Source: Archangium lipolyticum (GTDB lineage Bacteria > Myxococcota > Myxococcia > Myxococcales > Myxococcaceae). Taken from it: 64,000 nucleotides of DNA. Made by a program: the position numbers and the translations under genes. Under the pieces are notes generated by a model. It was not told the DNA's origin. It saw only the letters and a program-made list of their open reading frames with translations, and did no database searches. This document shows, in pieces, positions 51,948-60,692 of this stretch; the first letter of the stretch is position 1, and each line of letters opens with the position of its first letter. The stretch spans positions 558,001-622,000 of the forward strand of contig NZ_JANKBZ010000001.1 in the NCBI RefSeq assembly GCF_024623785.1, read 5' to 3'.

Positions 51948-52550
51948 TCATCCCAACTTCACGAGCGACCCGGCGACGGTGGTCATCGCGCCCTTGAGGT
52001 CGGCCATGCCCGAGGACTCGAGGCCGAGCTTGCCCTGGGCGGCGACCTTGATCATGGGGGCGGCCAGCTCCGCCTGGGCCTTGCCGGCCATCTTCAGGTT
52101 GACGCCCTCGACCTTGTTGTCACCACCCGAGGCCGCGAGGCTCGTCTGCATGCCCTTCATGTCGAGAGCGGAGGTCGCCTCGATGGCCACGTTGGCGCTC
52201 GAGGACAACTTGGCGTCCTGGGTGGCGCTCTGGGTGAGCTTGGCGCTGGAGGTGAAGGTCATGTCCTTGGTGCTCTCGAGCTTGAGGATGTCCTGGCTGG
52301 TCCAGCTCGAGGCCTTCTGCGATTTGAGGGTGAGCGTCCCGGTGGCGTCCACGGTGAAATCCTTGCACGTGATCGTGACGCTGTCCTGCTTCTGGACGTA
52401 GGTGCTCGTCTCCTCGGAGCCCTTGACGGTGATGGTGATGCTGGTGCCGTCCATCACCACGGTCTGGGTGATCTGATCATCGGCGTTCTCCACCTTTACG
52501 GTGACGCCTTTCTCCTTGTCCAGCTCAACGGTGCAGACGAGCTTGCCCAT
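51948..52550 (-). CDS. Separate VgrG-type beta-helix needle protein
   Basis: A 200-residue protein built of short alternating strands with Ser/Thr/Ala repeats (VTITCKDFTVDATGTLTLKS, KLTQSATQDAKLSSSANVAI, VEGVNLKMAGKAQAELAAPM) ending in AGSLVKLG, like the C-terminal triple beta-helix of VgrG. It follows the VgrG-like gene that lacks this part. ATG 52550 has a GAGG-type site upstream. I infer that it completes the spike of the 52.6-kb VgrG as a separate chain. Confidence 0.78.
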   Translation of the reverse strand: MGKLVCTVELDKEKGVTVKVENADDQITQTVVMDGTSITITVKGSEETSTYVQKQDSVTITCKDFTVDATGTLTLKSQKASSWTSQDILKLESTKDMTFTSSAKLTQSATQDAKLSSSANVAIEATSALDMKGMQTSLAASGGDNKVEGVNLKMAGKAQAELAAPMIKVAAQGKLGLESSGMADLKGAMTTVAGSLVKLG

Positions 52551-52593
52551 GGTTCCTCGCCTCCTCAGTGGGGGGCCGGAGCCCCCCTTGGCT

Positions 52594-54249
52594 TCACGAC
52601 TGCTCTTCCTTGACCTGGATGAGCAGCGTGCCCTCGTCTAGCTGGATTTTCTGCGTGTCTTTGGCGTTCGTGCGCTGCATCAGGAACACGGGCTTGTCGT
52701 CCGTGTAGAAGTGCTTGAGCGCGGTCCCGTTCTCGGGCGTCTTCCCCACCAGCAGCTGCACGCCCTGCCCGTCCTGCGGCATGCGCGCGCCGGTGCGCCA
52801 GTCCAGGAAGCGTTTGATCCACGCCTTCTGGAAGTCGAGCCCCACCAGCACCCGCTCACCCTTGTAGGCAGGGAAGTAGAAGTGGCCGGGGAGCAGGTTG
52901 GGGTTGAAGGGAGCGGGGATGATCTGATCGGCGAAGAGAGGGATCTTCACCTTGTACCCGTCCAGCGAGGTCTTCGAGTCCGTGTAGGCCTGCCACGTCT
53001 CGTCCTTCTCCGCGCCCTGCTCGCTGACGATGAAGCCCTCCACGTAACGCGGATAGACCGGAGGCTGCCAGGCGGGCAGGTCCACGTGGGACTCGTCCTT
53101 GGGCTCCAGCCGGGTGCTCATGCGGAAGGAGAACATGGCATCCGGATCGTTGTACACCTCCTCCTCGCCCTGCTTCTCCAACACCTCGCCGGAGAGGTGC
53201 ATGTCGCGGATGCGGAGGACCTGGTCCTTGGCCACGCCCGCGGCGCCCCAGGCGTCGTTGGCGGGCAGCTTCACCAGCTCCCCCGGGGTGAGCGCCTTCT
53301 CGGGGAAGGAGCGCCAGACGAGCTCCATCTCCGGGCCCCGCGCCTTCAGCCGGGCCGTCTCCAGGTCCACCCGGGCCTGCACCTCGTCCGAGATGGGGGT
53401 GCACAGCAGCACGTCCTGGCGGATGCCGGTGACGGCCTGCTTCTGCGTGATGGGCTGGGTGACGGGGCTCTCGGCCGTGGCGTTGAGCACGGTCACGTCA
53501 TGGCGGATGACCTCGGGCAGGAGGATCTCCAGCCCGGCGAGGTTGTCCTCGTGCAGGTTCACCGGTGTGCCCGAGGTGTCCTTGGCGCCCGCGAACTTGT
53601 AGCCCTGCTTCGCGTAGTCGTAGGTGAACACGCCCATGCGACCGTGCACGTACCACAGCACCCAGTCGTAGAAGCTGGCCCCCATGCCCGGATCCAACCC
53701 CACGAAGAGGATGGCGTGCGAGGTGCCCAGACCGGCATCCCAGTCATAGGTGAGGCCGATCTTGTCGCCCTTGTGCGCGTCCAGCACGTCCTTGACCGTC
53801 TTGGAGGTGTAGAGGGCACAGGGATGGTGCTGCCGCCACAGCAGCCGCGCGGCATCCTGGAAGCGGATGCCATAGCGGCGATGGAGGATGACATTGCTCC
53901 CGCTGGAGGTGGAGACGAACTCCTCGACGAGCGTCTTCTCGGAGACGAGCCCCTTGACCGTCAGCGCGGTATGGGCCGGCTTCGACGAGGTCTCCCCGAG
54001 GACGCCCTTCACCTCGAGCGACACCTCGACCAGATCCGGCTTGAGGAAGTCCGCCAGCAGCGCGTCCTTCTCCTTGCCACCCCGGCCCTGGGTGTCCGTC
54101 AGGAGGAACTCCACCTCGCCTTCCAGACCCCAGCTCCACAGGTCCAGCGCGAAGCGCTTGATGCTGCCGGCGATGATCTCGTGCGACTTGCCAGCGATGG
54201 TGAGGGTGAGCGACACGGCCAGCCGCTCATCGAAGGTGCGCTCCATCAT
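52594..54249 (-). CDS. T6SS VgrG without its needle (gp27/OB part)
   Basis: A 551-residue VgrG-like protein, homologous to the spike at 40.5 kb. gp27-like domains cover about 1-350 (SLTLTIAGKSHEIIAGS, FYDWVLWYVHGRMG, TQKQAVTGIRQDVLL). The OB/gp5-like part follows (VKIPLFADQIIP, HFYFPAYKGERVLVGLDF, PQDGQGVQLLVG). It ends at GTLLIQVKEEQS, so the C-terminal needle is encoded by the next gene. ATG 54249 overlaps the tssE stop with ATGA. The spike is the piercing tip of Hcp tubes. Confidence 0.85.
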   Translation of the reverse strand: MMERTFDERLAVSLTLTIAGKSHEIIAGSIKRFALDLWSWGLEGEVEFLLTDTQGRGGKEKDALLADFLKPDLVEVSLEVKGVLGETSSKPAHTALTVKGLVSEKTLVEEFVSTSSGSNVILHRRYGIRFQDAARLLWRQHHPCALYTSKTVKDVLDAHKGDKIGLTYDWDAGLGTSHAILFVGLDPGMGASFYDWVLWYVHGRMGVFTYDYAKQGYKFAGAKDTSGTPVNLHEDNLAGLEILLPEVIRHDVTVLNATAESPVTQPITQKQAVTGIRQDVLLCTPISDEVQARVDLETARLKARGPEMELVWRSFPEKALTPGELVKLPANDAWGAAGVAKDQVLRIRDMHLSGEVLEKQGEEEVYNDPDAMFSFRMSTRLEPKDESHVDLPAWQPPVYPRYVEGFIVSEQGAEKDETWQAYTDSKTSLDGYKVKIPLFADQIIPAPFNPNLLPGHFYFPAYKGERVLVGLDFQKAWIKRFLDWRTGARMPQDGQGVQLLVGKTPENGTALKHFYTDDKPVFLMQRTNAKDTQKIQLDEGTLLIQVKEEQS

Positions 54250-54638
54250 CCCTCCTCATCCTCTTCCACCCGCACCTGACCGCTCACGGTGTGGAAGAGG
54301 AGACGCAGCGAGCGAGGTGTTCCATTGAGCACGCCGGTCAGGATGAAGTGCAGCCACAGCCCCGAGTCCCGGCCTCGCAGCTCCAGCTCCGCGTCCTGCA
54401 GGCGCGGCTCGAACTGGCGGATCGAATTGAGCAGCTCGCCACTGAGGGTGTTCATCAGCTCCCGGGTGCCGAACTGCGCGGTGTAGCGCCCCACTCCGAA
54501 GCCCTGGACGAAGTAGCCGAACCCCTCCTTGGTGTTGAGGACGGCCTCCAGGTTCTGCCGCACCTGTGCCAGCTCGCCCTGCGTGTCCGGGCGCTGCCAG
54601 GCACTGGTGAACTTGTCGAGGAAGGAGGGGCGCGTCAT
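54246..54638 (-). CDS. tssE: T6SS baseplate protein TssE (gp25-like)
   Basis: A 130-residue gp25/lysozyme-like baseplate protein (LEAVLNTKEGFGYFVQGFGVG, LLNSIRQFEPRLQDAELEL). Conserved EPR in FEPRL is the gp25 signature used to nucleate the sheath. It is shorter than the usual ~140-170. Start ATG 54638 is close to the tssK stop; the stop overlaps the VgrG start. Confidence 0.85.
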   Translation of the reverse strand: MTRPSFLDKFTSAWQRPDTQGELAQVRQNLEAVLNTKEGFGYFVQGFGVGRYTAQFGTRELMNTLSGELLNSIRQFEPRLQDAELELRGRDSGLWLHFILTGVLNGTPRSLRLLFHTVSGQVRVEEDEEG

Positions 54639-54639
54639 C

Positions 54640-55893
54640 TCAAGCCCTTCGCCAGAAGAGGAACACCTGGGTGCCCTGCAGCGCGGGGGTGACGTAGAAG
54701 GCCATGCCGTTGTCGCGCAGGGCGTACTGCCACTCCTCGCCCAGCGACAGCTTGTACCAGGAGATCTCCGGGCCGAAGGCGTGGGGGAAGGCGGGGTGCG
54801 GCACGTGCTGGAAGGGAATGCCCCGGAGCGCCAGCCGGCGCACCGCGGGCAGGCGCGAGGGACTCGCCACCTTCACGCCCTCCAGGGAAGGCGGCTGGCT
54901 GGGATCCTCGCTGCGCACCAGCAGGTACAGCTCGCTCTCCACGCCCGCCTCCAGCGTGGGCAGGGGCGAGAGGATGAACTGCCCGTCCCGGCACTCGAAG
55001 GTCTTGTAGGTGAGCCGCGTGTCCTCGGGACGGAAGGCCCGGTTGAGCAGCTCCATCCACCCCCACATCCCCGCGCCCGGATCATCGTGGAGGTAGGTGG
55101 GCATCGCGCCCGCGGGCTCCAGCTCCAGGTAGCAGCACACCTCGAAGTAGAACTGGCGGAGGGCGTCGAAGAAGGAATACGGGTGGGGACTGATGCCGTT
55201 GCGCATGTCGGTGCGCAGGGCCTGAAGGCGGCGCACCTCGAGCAGGGTGCGGCGGGCGCTGGCGAGCCGCTCACTGCGCTGGTAGCTGTCCAGCAGCAAG
55301 GTGCGGAACTGGCCGTGGGCCTTCTCCAGCAACGAGTCCAGCTCGGCGAGCAACCCGTTGAGGAAGGGATTGGGGCCTACCAACAGCAGCGGCGGCACCT
55401 TCCGGGTGGAGGGCCGCCAGGTGCCATCGAGGTTCTTGGAGAAGGCCACCAGCTCCAGGGAGGAGAGGGCCCGGTCCACGGACTGCTCGCTGGAGAGCTG
55501 CAACCGGCGAAGCACGCGCTGCACGTTGGGCGGCTCGTCCGCGTACAGCGGGACGCCCTCGGTGCCGCGGGTGTCCTCCAGCAGGTGCAGGAAGACGGAG
55601 ACCTCCGCGCGGCCGGTGGCTTCCAGGGAGAAGGACGGCAGGGCGGCATTGCCCGGCACGTCCACCAGGAAACCGCCCGGCAGGACGGCGGTCAGGGATG
55701 AGATGGAAAGACTGCCCTCGGCCAGCAGCGCCTCGCTCCAGGCGAGTGAGGCGATACCGACCTGAGGCAATCCGGACAGCTCGGCATGCAGCCGCGCCTC
55801 CGCCGAGAGAGCTTCGTCCTGGGCGCGAAAATGCTCGGGAAGGAGCGTCTGGCCAACCTGCCAGCGGACCCGCGCGAGCTTGGAGCGCTGCAT
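54640..55893 (-). CDS. tssK: T6SS baseplate protein TssK
   Basis: A 417-residue protein of the TssK/VasE family: VRWQVGQTLLPEHFRAQDEAL at the N-terminus, SLSISSLTAVLPGGFLVDVPG, and a C-terminal domain with ISPHPYSFFDALRQFYFEV. TssK connects the baseplate to the TssJLM complex. It lies between the hcp-like gene and tssE. Start ATG 55893; no lesion seen. Confidence 0.92.
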   Translation of the reverse strand: MQRSKLARVRWQVGQTLLPEHFRAQDEALSAEARLHAELSGLPQVGIASLAWSEALLAEGSLSISSLTAVLPGGFLVDVPGNAALPSFSLEATGRAEVSVFLHLLEDTRGTEGVPLYADEPPNVQRVLRRLQLSSEQSVDRALSSLELVAFSKNLDGTWRPSTRKVPPLLLVGPNPFLNGLLAELDSLLEKAHGQFRTLLLDSYQRSERLASARRTLLEVRRLQALRTDMRNGISPHPYSFFDALRQFYFEVCCYLELEPAGAMPTYLHDDPGAGMWGWMELLNRAFRPEDTRLTYKTFECRDGQFILSPLPTLEAGVESELYLLVRSEDPSQPPSLEGVKVASPSRLPAVRRLALRGIPFQHVPHPAFPHAFGPEISWYKLSLGEEWQYALRDNGMAFYVTPALQGTQVFLFWRRA

Positions 55894-55917
55894 GTCATTG
55901 ATCCTGACGTGGAGTTG

Positions 55918-56493
55918 CTAGGCCGCCGCGTTGATGCCCCAGATCTTCGAGACGTTCTTGTTGACGCCCGTGGCCATGTGGACCGTCTGCTCCTCGGTCT
56001 GCGGCTTGACGCCGAGCTGGAGGGCGTAGACCTTGGGAGACTGCACCTCGGTGGACGGGTCGTCCGCCACCGACAGGTTCAGGTCGTTGCCGTTCTTCTC
56101 GAGGATGCCCTTGAGCTCCGGCTCGGTCCAGTTGGACTTGAAGTACTTCTTCTCCACCGGATCGTACTCGTAGAGGACGTAGGCGAACGTGACGTTCATG
56201 TCGGTCCAGCTGGTGAGCAGCTTGGCCGTCAGGTCCGTCTTGTTCTTCACGGAGATCTGCATGGACAGGTACATGGCATCCGTGGTGCCCGTCTCCCACA
56301 GGTAGTGGTTGATCACGCCCACGACGCCGGCGAGGTTCTGCCCCGGCTGCTCCGGATCCTTGATGCTGGTCTGATCGGCCGCCAGGACCACATCACCCAG
56401 CTCCAGCTTGGTGACGAAGCCCACCGGGGTCTGCACGTCCTTCTTGAAGTTGAACCCCTGGTAGATGTCCAGGGAACGAGCGAACTGAGGCAT
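55918..56493 (-). CDS. Hcp-like tube protein
   Basis: A 191-residue beta-rich protein placed between tssC and tssK, where Hcp commonly lies. The sequence (VGFVTKLELGDVVLAADQTS, YLSMQISVKNKTDLTAKLLT, KVYALQLGVKPQ) shows no obvious classical Hcp motif, so it is a divergent Hcp or another tube-like component. ATG 56493. Hcp hexamers form the inner tube that the spike caps. Confidence 0.7.
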   Translation of the reverse strand: MPQFARSLDIYQGFNFKKDVQTPVGFVTKLELGDVVLAADQTSIKDPEQPGQNLAGVVGVINHYLWETGTTDAMYLSMQISVKNKTDLTAKLLTSWTDMNVTFAYVLYEYDPVEKKYFKSNWTEPELKGILEKNGNDLNLSVADDPSTEVQSPKVYALQLGVKPQTEEQTVHMATGVNKNVSKIWGINAAA

Positions 56494-56544
56494 GGTGCCC
56501 TCCTTCTCTTGATTGGATGGGGACTGCGTACGGCGGACGCCCGG

Positions 56545-58038
56545 CTATCCCAGGCGGGACTCCAACATCAACTCCACATTCAGCCCTTCGAACTGGATGT
56601 GCGGCAGAACGGCCACCTTGCAGTCGTACCAGCCGATCTCTCCAGGACGCGATTCTACCTGGACGCTGACGGCCTTGAAGGGGAAACGCCGCAGCGTCAC
56701 GTCGTCCGGGTTGGTCACGGTGGTGACGTATCCCGACAACCAGGACTCGAGCTGCCGCTGGACGTAGCCGGCATCGGCGGTGCTGCCGATGTTGTCGCGC
56801 ATGATGCTCTTCACGTAGTGCGCGAGCCGGGTGATGGAGAAGGTGTAGGCCAGGTTGGTGACGAGCTGCGAGTTCTCCGAGTCCTTGGGGTCCTTGAACT
56901 TCCTGGCCTGCTTGATGGACTGGGTGCTGAAGAAGGCCGCCTCACCGGTGGACTTGCGGTACACCAGCGGGATGAAGCCGTTGCGGGCGAACTCGTACTC
57001 GCGATAGTCCGGGATGGCGATCTCCACCGGAGCCTGGATCATCTTCTGCCCGCGCAGGGTGAAGGTGTCCACCGGCAGGCCGGTGACGAGGCCGCCGCTC
57101 TTGGGGCCGCGGATGGACTGGCACCAGCCGGACAGCTCGAAGGACTTCACCAGGTTGCGGCCCATCAGGAACGCCGAGTTACCCCACAGGTACTTCTTGG
57201 AGTCGCCGTGGGCGTCCTCCTTGAAGTTGAGCACGTCGCAGGGGTTCTTCTCCGGATCCCACGGCAGGCGCACCACGTAGCGCGGCAGCGTCAGGCCGAT
57301 GTAGGCCGCCTCTTCCTTGTCGCGCAGCTCGTGCCACTTGCTGTAGCGCGGGTGGCTCAGCACGCCATCCAGGTTCTTGAGCGACTCGAGCTGCTCGACG
57401 GTCTCGCAGTCGAAGAACTTGGGGCTGGCGGCGGCGATGAACGGGCAGTGGGCGGCGTTGGCCACCGTGGCCATGCGCTCCAGCCAGGTGAGGTCCGCGC
57501 GCGAGGCGGAGAAGTCGTACAGACCCAGCATGACGCCGTAGGGACGGCCGCCGAACTGGTCGTACTCCTTGATGTACATCTTGTCGAAGAGGGCGCTGGA
57601 GAAGATGCTGCTCGAGTTCTTCTCGAAGTCCTCGGCCAGCTCCTCCTTGCCCACATCCAGGAGGTCGATGGTGATGTCGGCCTGGAAGTTGGTGTTGTTG
57701 ACGAGGTCCTCGAGGCCGCGCCAGGCCGCCTCCATCTGCTGGAACTTCTCGTGGTGGAGGATCTCGTTCAGCTGCGACTCGATGAGCTCATCGATGCGCG
57801 CGACGGCCTTGAGCACTTCGCCCTTGTCGAAGCGGACCTGCCCCACGTCGTCCTGGATGGGCTCGACGTTGTAGAGCAGCGCCGCCAGGGAGGACATGAA
57901 GCGCTCGTCACCCGGGACCTGCACCTCGTTGGAGGAAACAGGAACCAGGCCGGTGCCGATCATCGGCTGGGCGCTGGTGGGCATCTCGAGCCCGCGGACC
58001 TTGAACAGCTCACTGAGGTAATTTTTTTCGGCGGCCAT
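56545..58038 (-). CDS. tssC: T6SS contractile sheath protein TssC
   Basis: A 497-residue TssC: WRGLEDLVNNTNFQADITID, FDKMYIKEYDQFGGRPYGVML, DFSASRADLTWLERMATVANA, PFIAAASPKF and the final GLNVELMLESRLG. It forms sheath with TssB. The ATG 58038 is followed by an unusual run of seven A residues (codons 4-6, GAA AAA AAT), an oddity in this GC-rich gene. It follows tssB by 42 bases. Confidence 0.95.
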   Translation of the reverse strand: MAAEKNYLSELFKVRGLEMPTSAQPMIGTGLVPVSSNEVQVPGDERFMSSLAALLYNVEPIQDDVGQVRFDKGEVLKAVARIDELIESQLNEILHHEKFQQMEAAWRGLEDLVNNTNFQADITIDLLDVGKEELAEDFEKNSSSIFSSALFDKMYIKEYDQFGGRPYGVMLGLYDFSASRADLTWLERMATVANAAHCPFIAAASPKFFDCETVEQLESLKNLDGVLSHPRYSKWHELRDKEEAAYIGLTLPRYVVRLPWDPEKNPCDVLNFKEDAHGDSKKYLWGNSAFLMGRNLVKSFELSGWCQSIRGPKSGGLVTGLPVDTFTLRGQKMIQAPVEIAIPDYREYEFARNGFIPLVYRKSTGEAAFFSTQSIKQARKFKDPKDSENSQLVTNLAYTFSITRLAHYVKSIMRDNIGSTADAGYVQRQLESWLSGYVTTVTNPDDVTLRRFPFKAVSVQVESRPGEIGWYDCKVAVLPHIQFEGLNVELMLESRLG

Positions 58039-58080
58039 GGGAAGGTGGTTCCTCGGCGTGGAGAAGGGTGCGTGGAGGGA

Positions 58081-58656
58081 TCAGGCCTTGGCGGCCGCGG
58101 CGTTCGCGGCGGCGAGCGCGGGCTGCTCGGACTGAGGAATCGCCTTGGGCAGGCGCATGGACACGTAGCTCTTGAGCTGATCGCTCTCCAGGAGCTTCTG
58201 CAGCTGCTCCTTGTTGGAGAACAGCTCGTAGAGCGTGCGCCGCAGCTCCTTGCGGTTGTCGATGTCCGCCTGCATCTCCAGCAGCAACTTGCGCAGGAGC
58301 ATCAGCGCCTTGAGCTTGGGCACGTGGTGGACGATCTCGTCCGGGTGGAAGGACTTCATCCGATCGATGGGCAGCTCGACCTGCATCCGCCCCTCACCAT
58401 CGGCGCTGACCTTGTCGGCCACATCGAACGAGAGGGACATGCCCATGTCCTTCATCAGATCGTTGATGTTGGAACCCGTGACGGAGCGCATCCTGCGCTC
58501 ATCCAGGTCCACCTGCCGATCCGTGGAGCTGCCGAGCGAGAAATCACCGAGCACCACGACACGGAAGGGGAGCTTCACATCCTCCTGCTGGCCGTTGATC
58601 TTGGTGCGATAGACGAGAGTGATACGAGACTTCGGCAGCTTGTCCTGAATGGGCAC
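58081..58656 (-). CDS. tssB: T6SS sheath protein TssB
   Basis: A 191-residue TssB starting IPQDKLPKSRITLVYRTK-like (MPIQDKLPKSRITLVYRTKI) with VVVLGDFSLGSSTDRQVD and the helix KSFHPDEIVHHVPKLKALML. It pairs with TssC. The start is GTG 58656 with AAGGAG five bases upstream. A Gly/Ala-rich tail (AALAAANAAAAKA) closes it. A predicted promoter and an inverted repeat precede it. Confidence 0.94.
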   Translation of the reverse strand: MPIQDKLPKSRITLVYRTKINGQQEDVKLPFRVVVLGDFSLGSSTDRQVDLDERRMRSVTGSNINDLMKDMGMSLSFDVADKVSADGEGRMQVELPIDRMKSFHPDEIVHHVPKLKALMLLRKLLLEMQADIDNRKELRRTLYELFSNKEQLQKLLESDQLKSYVSMRLPKAIPQSEQPALAAANAAAAKA

Positions 58657-58721
58657 GGCATCTCCTTCACGAAACGGTCTGCGTCATTTGAGAACCCATG
58701 CCCCACCCCCGCTACCGCAGG

Positions 58722-58737
58722 ACACAGACCGCTGTGT
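58722..58737. promoter_or_regulatory. ACACAG/CTGTGT inverted repeat before tssB
   Basis: ACACAG (58722-58727) and CTGTGT (58732-58737) form a 6-bp repeat with a 4-base loop, in the leader downstream of the predicted promoter; possible operator or hairpin for tssBC. Confidence 0.4.
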
Positions 58738-58748
58738 TCTGGCTCAGG

Positions 58749-58778
58749 AGTTTAGGGAGAAGGACTTGCATGGGTCAA
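58749..58778 (-). promoter_or_regulatory. Predicted internal promoter for tssB onward
   Basis: On the minus strand TTGACC (58778-58773) and TAAACT (58754-58749) are 18 bases apart, in the 140-base gap between tssG and tssB. A possible sigma-70 promoter inside the long operon. Confidence 0.5.
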
Positions 58779-58796
58779 GGAGGCCCCCCGCTCGCA

Positions 58797-59666
58797 TCAA
58801 GACGCGGCGCGAGCCCGGGAACTCGAGGTGTCACCCGAAAAGAGAAGGACCTGTCGGGTCTCTACGGGAGCTCCGTGTAGAGGGTCGTAGCCGAGATGGC
58901 TCTGTCGCTCGAGGCGCAAGAACCCTTCCTGATCGCGCAGCACGAGGATGACGGTGAGCATCAACACCGTCTCGGCGAGCAGCGGCAGCAGATCCGTTTC
59001 GAAGCGACGGAGGGCCTCCACGGCCCACGGTACGCCGCTGCTGGAAATCGGCTCGTTGCAGAAGATGCGAACCTCCATGCCCCCCGCGGGGATGGAAGCG
59101 AAACCGCCCATGGAGCCGCCCTCCCCGAGCGCGCTGGCACCCAGCCGCACCTCGGACGCGGGCACCCGCTGGTGGCGCACCTCGCGGCGAACAGAGATCT
59201 CCGCGTCGGGGAAGACCTTGCTGAAAAGCCAGTGCAGGGTGCTCTGGCAGGTGGGGCGCAGCAGCCGCAGCCGGTCCTTCGCCGCCTCGGGCCAACCGGG
59301 CAGCAGCGCTCCCTCGCGCTCCGGATACAGCCCGGCGAAGCACTCCCACAGCAGCAGGTGATCGAAGAACCCGATGAAGCGCTCGAGCCGATCATGATCG
59401 AGCTGATCCATCGTCTGCATCATGAAGGATGGCAGCGGCGATTGTGCGCTGAGCAGCCCCACGTTCACCGTGATGATGACACGCTTGCGCGGCTGATGGA
59501 TGAACTGGATGTCGTGCACCAGGTGGGATTGGTGCACGGTGGTCCGGTGGCTGCGGTACTCGATTTCCGCGTCGCCGTAGCCGGAAGTGGCCAGCACATC
59601 CAACAGCGCGGGCACGTCGAAGCTCCGGATGCGCTCGCGGATGCGCCGCTCGAGCGGGCCGTCCAT
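58797..59666 (-). CDS. tssG: T6SS baseplate protein TssG
   Basis: A 289-residue TssG/VasB-like protein. The central VGLLSAQSPLPSFMMQTMDQL followed by LERFIGFFDHLLL matches the family's GLLGPNGPLP...FLDIFHHR pattern. It pairs with TssF in the baseplate wedge. It is a little shorter than usual (about 330). ATG 59666 follows the tssA-like stop by six bases. A 140-base gap with a promoter and inverted repeat separates it from tssB. Confidence 0.83.
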   Translation of the reverse strand: MDGPLERRIRERIRSFDVPALLDVLATSGYGDAEIEYRSHRTTVHQSHLVHDIQFIHQPRKRVIITVNVGLLSAQSPLPSFMMQTMDQLDHDRLERFIGFFDHLLLWECFAGLYPEREGALLPGWPEAAKDRLRLLRPTCQSTLHWLFSKVFPDAEISVRREVRHQRVPASEVRLGASALGEGGSMGGFASIPAGGMEVRIFCNEPISSSGVPWAVEALRRFETDLLPLLAETVLMLTVILVLRDQEGFLRLERQSHLGYDPLHGAPVETRQVLLFSGDTSSSRARAAS

Positions 59667-59672
59667 GCCCTG

Positions 59673-60692
59673 CTACTCCCCTTCCCCATCCGGATTCGCG
59701 CTCTGCGCGAGGAAGGTCTGCAAATCCACCCGGTAGAGCTGGTCGAGCGCACGGAAGGACAGCGTCTCGGTGCTCTGCAGCAGCGGCTCCACCTGCTCGG
59801 CATTCGTGCTCAACCCGGCGAAGAACCTGGAGAAGAGCGCCGGCAGGTACACGCGCGGATCGAAATGCTCCACCACGTTGAGCACGTCCGCCGCCACCAC
59901 GCTGGCGCGCAGGAAATCCTGGCGCTCGACGAGCGTGTCGAACGCGGCCAGCTTGCTCATCAACTGGGCCAACGCGGGAGAGACCGGCATGGAGGGACCG
60001 GCCGGCGTGGGAGCGGAGCGCATGGACTCTGCTGGCCGCGACGGCGCCTGGGCTTCCTCCTCCTCGGGCTCTTCCTCGGGCTCCGGCTCGGGCTCGTCCG
60101 GTGGAGCCGGGGTGGGCAGCGACGCCAGGTGGCCCTCGAGCCACTGGGAGAGACGGCGGAATGGAGCCTCGCACCCATTCCGGGGCATCACCCGGCCGAA
60201 CGCGGAGAAGATCTCCTCGCTGAGCGCGAGCGCCTGCTCCAGGGGCTCTCGGTTGCTGGGGAGGCTCCAGCGCTGCCACGTCTGGTCCTTGAGGCGCTCG
60301 TGGTGCTCGAGGTGTTTGTTGAGCACCTTGAGGAACCAGCGCAGGCCTCCGTCGGCGAAGACGTCCTTGCGCTCGCGCGGACCGAAGGTCGGCCAGTTGA
60401 GCAACAAGGTCTTGGAGAGCGAGTGGAACACCACCGGCATCGACTCCAGGCCGCCCTCGATGAAGAGACCCAGAAGATAAGGGCCTACCAGCCGCACGTC
60501 GTAGATGCCCTGGCGCAGCAGAGCCTCGGCCGCCCGCGCCGCATCCAGGTAGTCGCTGCGGGACACCAGGGCGTTGACCTTCTCGAGCCGCTCATCCGAG
60601 CTCTCCAGGTCCGACGCCTCGCCGTACAGCGGCTTGTCCAGGAGGTGGATCTCGAGAGGAGGAAGAGGCTGCTGCTTGGCGGGTTCAGCCAT
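59673..60692 (-). CDS. TssA-like T6SS protein
   Basis: A 339-residue protein placed where TssA often lies, with TssA/ImpA-like features: SDYLDAARAAEALLRQGIYDVRL and FIEGGLESMPVVFHSL near 45-85. A Glu/Pro-rich low-complexity stretch of about 30 residues (near 200-225) links it to a helical C-terminal domain. TssA acts in baseplate or sheath assembly. ATG 60692 overlaps the PAAR-like stop by eight bases. Assignment is from context and the N-terminal half. Confidence 0.7.
   Translation of the reverse strand: MAEPAKQQPLPPLEIHLLDKPLYGEASDLESSDERLEKVNALVSRSDYLDAARAAEALLRQGIYDVRLVGPYLLGLFIEGGLESMPVVFHSLSKTLLLNWPTFGPRERKDVFADGGLRWFLKVLNKHLEHHERLKDQTWQRWSLPSNREPLEQALALSEEIFSAFGRVMPRNGCEAPFRRLSQWLEGHLASLPTPAPPDEPEPEPEEEPEEEEAQAPSRPAESMRSAPTPAGPSMPVSPALAQLMSKLAAFDTLVERQDFLRASVVAADVLNVVEHFDPRVYLPALFSRFFAGLSTNAEQVEPLLQSTETLSFRALDQLYRVDLQTFLAQSANPDGEGE

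Noticed and set aside
55786-58755. A 989-codon forward ORF
   Set aside because: Shadow of tssK/hcp-like/tssC/tssB on the other strand.
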